A stretch of DNA of 64,000 nucleotides from Isoetes taiwanensis (lineage: Eukaryota > Streptophyta > Lycopodiopsida > Isoetales > Isoetaceae). The position numbers were made by a program, and so were the translations under genes. Of this stretch, positions 58,462-64,000 are shown piece after piece; positions within the stretch are counted from its first letter, which is position 1; each line of letters opens with the position of its first letter. The notes under the pieces were generated by a model. The model was not told where the DNA came from and made no database searches. It saw nothing but the letters and a program-made list of their open reading frames with translations. The DNA lies in contig JAJEKV010000092.1 in NCBI GenBank assembly GCA_021234155.1, forward strand, positions 3,854,561 through 3,918,560. The letters run 5' to 3'.

Positions 58462-59166
58462 ATCTGCTTTTCAATTATCCATGACCGCCTATTTAAGGAT
58501 GAAGACTTAGATGGCCTGCTGGATGTCTCCAATTTCTGACTAAAACCCCAAAGAACGTGATTCTTTGCGAAGGTTTAGGTTTCAAATTCCACACTGCGTT
58601 CTTTTGTAGCCTATTTGTACGTTCTAATATTGTCAAAATACGGTTTTGGTGTGCAACAAAGTCCTAGGTGAATCAAATAATCCCGTTCAAATTAAAAAGT
58701 TCTGGTCCATATGATAATGTGGCCCCGGTCAGAAATGGTAGTTTTTGTTACATATGATTGTGTAAGGTTAGGCCAGGTATTCGCATGCAAATACGTATGT
58801 TGGTGATGCTGGCATCTGGGATGCATTTTGGAAACCTGCGTGGCAGGAGGAGCCTGTGTTTTGTCCAGAGATCTGGATTGGGTCAGGCGTGGAGGCCGCT
58901 GCAGGTGTGCGTGACCGAGGAGGATGCTAAATCCGGCTGCGTGAGGTGTCCTTTCGCTTAATCCGGCTGCATCAGGTGTCGGATGGGTTAGTTTAGGTGT
59001 CGCCAGCACAAACTTGGCCGTTTTTGCAGATGATGTCTTGTGAGTGTTGTTCTGTGGTATACCAGGCTTGCGTGAGCGGCAAGGGTGGAGCGATCTGCAC
59101 AGACCAGAGGTTAGCATCCTGGCCATGTTTCTTGTCTGTTTTCATTTGTTCATCCTTTGTTCATCA
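58462..59166. other. Spacer upstream of SWD2/APRF1
   Basis: No gene supported. This is the likely promoter side of the SWD2/APRF1 gene. CTAAATCCGGCTGC(G/A)T-type phrases occur twice at about 58927 and 58960. Confidence 0.5.
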
Positions 59167-59349
59167 TGTCTTCTATGAGGAGGGCTGCTAAAAAGGCTAA
59201 AGCTAGTGGGCGTCTGCCTCCTTCTATGCCATTGACTACCATTCCAAGCTTCAGTTGTCAATGGCATGCATTCGATGATCCTATGTGTGGTTTTATTCGT
59301 TCCCTGGAAGCCAACAAACATGATTTGTTAGTGAGCTTGGGGAATTGAA
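59167..59349 (+). CDS. Unrecognised 60-residue ORF
   Basis: Starts MSSMRRAAKKAKASGRLPP and ends NKHDLLVSLGN. A basic N-terminus and no known motif. Its end runs into a tRNA-T-arm-like hairpin, so it could be repeat sequence. Confidence 0.2.
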
Positions 59350-59366
59350 CCCCAAGCTCACAAAGG
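59332..59366 (-). repeat. T-arm-like hairpin (possible SINE B box)
   Basis: GTGAGCTTGGGGAATTGAACCCCAAGCTCAC is a near-perfect hairpin. Its reverse strand contains GGTTCAATTCC, close to the polymerase III B-box consensus GGTTCGANTCC. No full tRNA cloverleaf could be built. Confidence 0.35.
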
Positions 59367-59899
59367 GAGATCCCAGTGTAGGGGGTCTCCATTATGCCCA
59401 GGGGCCAAAGCCCTCTGCAAGCCTGCAGATGTTAGTAAGGAAATGCAATGAACAAAGCATGAGCAAGACATAGCATCAAGCAATAGAATATCGCATATTC
59501 ATAGGCTTTAATCATAATACATGAACATCAAGACAGGCAAGACCATTAAGTAACCTTAGCTAAGGAATTGGTAATCCCTTTTAGAGGATGATGTGGCATC
59601 GTTGGGTAAAATCCCAAAAGGAGGCAACGAAGCTATGCGGCGACCGAATGGCCTTCCAGGCCATCGATCTTATCCTTCAGGGATCTGATTTGACCTACAG
59701 AGGGCACAATTTCTAAGTTCGGCCCTTGGACTTCAAGGGGAGCCCATCAGTTTGCCAGATGATGAAGTATTTAAGAATCCAAGATTGTAGAGCCATCACA
59801 ACCCTGTGCAAGATCAGGAATGGCATGAGAGGGCATGGCCGAATGTGTTCGATGGCTCCTATGCATGGTCCGACCGCGACATTGAGGTAAGCCATAAGC

Positions 59900-59935
59900 T
59901 TTGGAATTATCTGGGGTTCGATTCCCCAGGCTCTT
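59900..59935 (+). repeat. T-arm-like hairpin with exact B-box
   Basis: CTGGGGTTCGATTCCCCAG has a perfect 5-bp stem and exactly matches GGTTCGANTCC. An A-box-like TGGCCGAATGTG lies about 70 bases upstream. It suggests a tRNA-derived SINE head, not an intact tRNA. Confidence 0.35.
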
Positions 59936-59969
59936 GTCATAATGTGTCCTTCTGTGGTGTTCTTCATGC

Positions 59970-62080
59970 TCTTGGCTCATGGAATGTTGCCATACAATGA
60001 TTGATCATGTTGTTTTTATACTATACTGTATTGTAGCGAAAATACTTCTTTATCCAATGGTCTCTGATGCCTTAATAATGTCCCCTTGAAAGTCGGGTCA
60101 ACAGGGGCCAGTTTGACCTGCAAAAGACCCGCTTTGCACGCTCTGGATTTATGGAGAGGGAATATGCTGCCAGATGTGCCCTTATCCAATGGTTGAGAAG
60201 CCATAATACAAGCTTTAACCATAATACAACCATAAAATAGTGTAGGATATACGGCCGGTCCAAAAAATGGCGTATAAGGATTTAGGCTAATTAACCATAG
60301 ATCCTAGGGTTTTTTTTGTTATATGTTATACTAGTAGGATTTTCTTACTAAGCTACTTATCTATAGGGAATGCCAATATTATATTTAATATACGCCTACA
60401 ATATTAAATGATGTTAAACAACCATCTCCCAAACATTTTTCATCATTAGAGTACATGCATTATAGGTTGTGCAATGTGTACTACAACATTTGATGAGCTC
60501 GTAGAATGGCCTGAAATAGAAAAGTTTGACTTTGTTTCTATTTGACGTGCTTGTAAAGAGAGTTCTCATTACATACAAGTCTAATACATGATTCTTTGTA
60601 AATTTTGTTAAAGAAAACATTCCATGCTGACCATTTTCTAAATACTTGTTACAGGAAAGTTCCTAATGGATTTCGTAACAAAGGGGCCAATCCGGTTCAA
60701 ATTAATATAATCCTATTAGTTTTGTAAACAAAATATTTTTTTCCTAGTGGGAAAAAAAGGTTCGTTATACATTGGTTTTGGGTTGCTCGAAGTGCAAATA
60801 GGGGAGGGTGCCCATAAAGCGCCCACCTATTTAATTTTTTTAATCTCTATCTTGATAGAACATAATGAAATCTCAAAGTAGCTTTCAAAAAATGATACTA
60901 AACATGAGTCGTCCCAATAGACCACCAAATGCCCTTCAATGGACCACTGAAAGCCCTTTAAAAAACCACCAAATTCTCACAATTGACATTCATTGGCTCA
61001 TAAGTGCCCATTAATAGAGTATGTATCTAGTTCAATTTCAATTACTTCTTAAAGTGGGCTATTAAATTGCGTAAAGGTGGGATCTCAAAGGGTAAAAAGT
61101 GGGCAATTAGGGGCCAAAAAGTGGGCGATTGAAGGGGAGTGGATGGAAGAAAGGCATCCTCTCTGACCCTAGGGATGTAGGAAAGACCCTTTTTCAAACC
61201 CATCGATCTTGGCATATGAATTTGGTCCAGGTTATTTGGCTTGTCAATTTGCAGAAACTTTGTTGGATATAATCAGGTTGCATACACCTTAGACTTCACC
61301 AAACAGTAGTGATGAACATGAAAAGAATAGAGTATAAAGGGTTCTCGAAATCAAGCATCTGCTAAATCATCTTAGTAATCTGATTCATAAGCATCGAATA
61401 TATAATTTCTTCATGAGTTTAATTTTTTCATGAGTTTAATGGTGGGTATTTCGAAATTTCTCAATGTTACGGCTAAATCTCCTGTAGGTTCTCGTCAAAG
61501 GAGGCATATTAGCAATGGAATACGAGTTTAACTAGTATTGCTATCACTATAATGCTTAAAGAAACCAAGTTATGTAATGGGCTTCAAGAGTGGTGCAAAC
61601 CTTGCAACTCAGATATTCTGACTCCTCGCAGGATGTTCGATATCCTGGTCAAACATATTCCTCCTTCCTCAACCATAGTGGCCGCATTCCAACTTCTCAT
61701 TGCTTTTCAATAACTTAAGATGGATGAACCCTCCACCTCCAACTCTTAGCATACCAATATGGTCTCCCATGTTCTCAGGCAATTTCTTTCAGATGATGCA
61801 CCGACTCTCACTCCACTTCTGTCCACTGCCGCATGATATCATTTTTGCACATTGATCTGTTTACATTCCACATCCCCCTCCCCCACCAAAGGACCGCAAT
61901 CCTCCATCCATTATGGATGTTTTGGCAGTCGTTAGAGGAAATTTTGAACATATTTTGCAGGATCAATCTTTTTATCCACTTCAAAGCCACAACCCAGAGC
62001 TCACAAACATACTTACCTTGATCTTGACAAAAAGGCCTAGATTTTCTATACGTAGCTGATGACCTTACACCCCATAACTT
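59970..62080. other. Spacer, nothing recognised
   Basis: AT-rich, no supported ORF or RNA gene. Some phrases (GTGGGC...AATTAGGGGCCAAAAAGTGGGCGATT near 61.1 kb) look like decayed repeats. Confidence 0.5.
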
Positions 62081-63554
62081 TGTGACGTTCCACGTATTTA
62101 TACGGTATATGTATAAATATGCTGACACGTCACGCAGTAAGAATACGCCACCATGGGGTATGTTAACCTAGGGGGTTGACCTAAAAGGGATTAATTTAGC
62201 TATGCTAAATTAATAAGGGGTTAATTAAGGGAAAGACACCTAGCCAAATTCGATTGGCCAGCAGGAAACTGCTAATTTGAGCCAGCAAATTGGATCCCAA
62301 TTCCCATTTGCCCCAAATCGATTTCAAGGAGAGGAGCTGCTGGGCGCCCAGATTGATTGAAGATGGAGATGCCACATGACAATGGATCTAGCAGGAATTC
62401 GGGTTAGTGGATAGATTAGCTTGACATTCTAGGGCTAGCGCCTCTGTCAGTCTTCTCTGGGTGTCTTTGATTATGATTAACCCTTGTTTGATAGTTAGAA
62501 CTATTCTGAACTATGGATTATGTTCTGTGATATATGGATGGATGTATCTTTGGTAGTATCTTTGTTAGTTCTTCCGAAAAAGCAGGGTTTAAGGGGGGTA
62601 GAGACCTCTGCGACCTATGTTCGTTAGTATGCTCCTAGTATCTCCCCTAGTACCCAGTAATTGCGGCCTGTGTACAAGATCCCACCGAGCTGTGGAATCT
62701 ATGGTATCATTGAAGCACCAGACAAGGGGCCGTAGTGATGAAGTGTGGGGTGGGGTCTCGCCTGAGCATAAAAGGCTAACGGGACTCCTTCAGTGAGCTA
62801 GGCCTAATAGCTGGCCAATGAACCCGGCCGGGTATGGGTCTGACACTCCCTGGGTACAGTTGTGTGAGCACCCTGTACTTTGAGTAGACTTAGGGGAGTA
62901 AGTCGGGTATGGGTGCGGGGATCGCTGATGCGACACGCATTCTCTAGCTCACCCATGGATTCACTGCGACTCTGGGAAGGGACACTTCCCTGACCTGCCT
63001 CATCGGACCGGGGAGTAGTTCCGAAGGGTGATGCCTTGGAATTGCGTCTCCTGAAGGCTACAATGACGCCATAGCTTGAATCAGCTCATCTGCAAAGTGT
63101 GCACAGGAGGGGCGGATGGAGTGGACAACCCTAGCCAATGTTCTATGCCAGCCAACGCCATGTCAAGATTCGGTCTGCTGTTCTCCTGAGACCTAGCCGT
63201 CAGTCGAACCTCACTGGAGTCTGAGCCGGGGTAGAACCTTGGGTTTGGGGAGTTTTCTCTAGTATTAAATGTGTTCCCTCTGTTATTATCTGTTGGATGG
63301 ATGTGCCGCCCTTCATGGTGGCTATTTATGATATGATTATATTGTATGCTAACTTGTATTCACGCTTCCGCGACATAGGAGTCCCATCGAAGGCGTGGGC
63401 CGAATGACACCTCTGTGTCCTTCACCCGGGCATCTCTCTATAGATGGTCCGAGTTAGACGGAGGGCCCTGCTCATGGCGAGTTGGTTGCCATGGGAGGGG
63501 AAGGTCCCCGTATGTATACGTCCGGAGCGCCGTATATGTTCAGGGAGCGTCACA
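62081..63554 (-). mobile_element. Solo-LTR-like repeat B (inverted copy of repeat A)
   Basis: The reverse complement begins TGTGACGCTCCCTGAAC and ends GAACGTCACA. It follows repeat A through most of its length, e.g. GCCATGGCGTTGGCTGGC-type and TTGTCCACTCCATCCGCCC-type blocks. About 1.47 kb. Flanks (AACTT / GTAGT) do not match, so the copy may be rearranged or older. No internal element sequence is recognisable beside it. Confidence 0.6.
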
Positions 63555-64000
63555 GTAGTATGAGAGCATGATTTTGGTGGACCAGATCATTGCACTGGCC
63601 TGGCCATGCTCTAACCCGATAGAATGTTAAGTAGTTGGGGACTTTAACATAGAAAGACTCCTCTAGAGCCTTGTAGTTAGTTGTTTGAGGCCAAGAATGT
63701 TGTTAGTAGGTCTTTGTGAAGGAGATTTAGTGGTATAAAGGTAGAAAGTCTGTGCAGTTAGACAGGGCAGGGTCCCTTCAAAATGCCATAACTTTATCTA
63801 GGAAGCTCGGAATTGGAAAATGTTTATTCCATTGCGTCGGGGACCCTCGAATTAGCTTAGGACGCCCTTCAGTTGGCTGGAAATGGTAAACATATGGCCA
63901 CAAACCCAAAATTGGCGCACTTGGGTAAAAACGAGTTTCTTTTGCGATTTAAAACGTCAAAATACCCAAGTCCGCCGGTTTGACCAGGCGTTGACCTTTT
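63555..64000. other. Window end, nothing recognised
   Basis: No gene. It may continue a repeat beyond the window. Confidence 0.5.

Noticed and set aside
59713-59980. Minus-strand ORF of 84 codons beside the B-box
   Set aside because: Overlaps a tRNA-like hairpin and has no motif; probably repeat sequence.

Overview
This window looks like nuclear DNA from a land plant. It carries three split, spliceosomal genes of ordinary plant type (MAT1, PPDK regulatory protein, SWD2/APRF1) spread through a dense bed of transposable elements. The mix of elements (PIF/Harbinger, hAT, LINEs, Copia relics, a protein of the DUF8039/DUF7869 kind, a possible HUH protein) with moderate intron sizes makes me favour a seed-free plant (fern, lycophyte or bryophyte). 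I cannot name the species, and that lineage guess is inference.

Layout, left to right. 1-12332: a PIF/Harbinger element (Myb/SANT-like gene on +, DDE transposase on -) whose transposase is split by a GC-rich degenerate LINE (about 3.76-9.61 kb). Two other LINE fragments lie outside it, both touching long (GA)n microsatellites. 12.6-13.6 kb: a Copia RNase H relic and a fold-back repeat. 13.8-16.0 kb: a broken minus-strand gene with an HLH motif that may be a HUH endonuclease, interrupted by a 431-bp MITE. 17.2-21.9 kb: a broken zinc-finger plus transposase-like gene. 24.25-25.88 kb: MAT1. 27.3-29.84 kb: Copia pol relics carrying two MITEs, one of which has an empty site elsewhere in the window.

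32.5-40.65 kb is the most unusual part. Two divergent genes share about 1.5 kb of upstream DNA. The minus-strand gene joins a ParB-like domain to an adenine/cytosine-N4 type DNA methyltransferase domain. The plus-strand gene has DUF8039-like and DUF7869-like regions. A 14-bp GC palindrome (ATCGCGGCCGCGAT and variants) recurs about 14 times at their ends, in an intron and in the shared upstream DNA, with a cruciform-sized inverted repeat in the middle. I read this as a decayed mobile element that carried its own DNA-modifying/DNA-binding protein and cognate sites. That function is inference.

42.3-44.6 kb: PPDK regulatory protein, intact. 45.9-47.6 kb: hAT relic. 47759-53591: an LTR retroelement with matching 182-bp LTRs and a CCCTA target duplication. 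It carries processed PEX6 gene fragments instead of recognisable gag/pol, and a solo-LTR-like repeat is nested in it. A second copy of that repeat lies inverted at 62081-63554, so the pair flanks the SWD2/APRF1 gene (55213-58461, minus).

The three host genes are unrelated housekeeping/regulatory genes (TFIIH/CAK assembly, plastid PPDK control, H3K4 methylation and 3'-end complexes). They form no operon or pathway. The rest is mobile DNA at different stages of decay. Several reading-frame breaks fall in or next to homopolymer or low-complexity runs, so some could be sequence errors rather than true decay.
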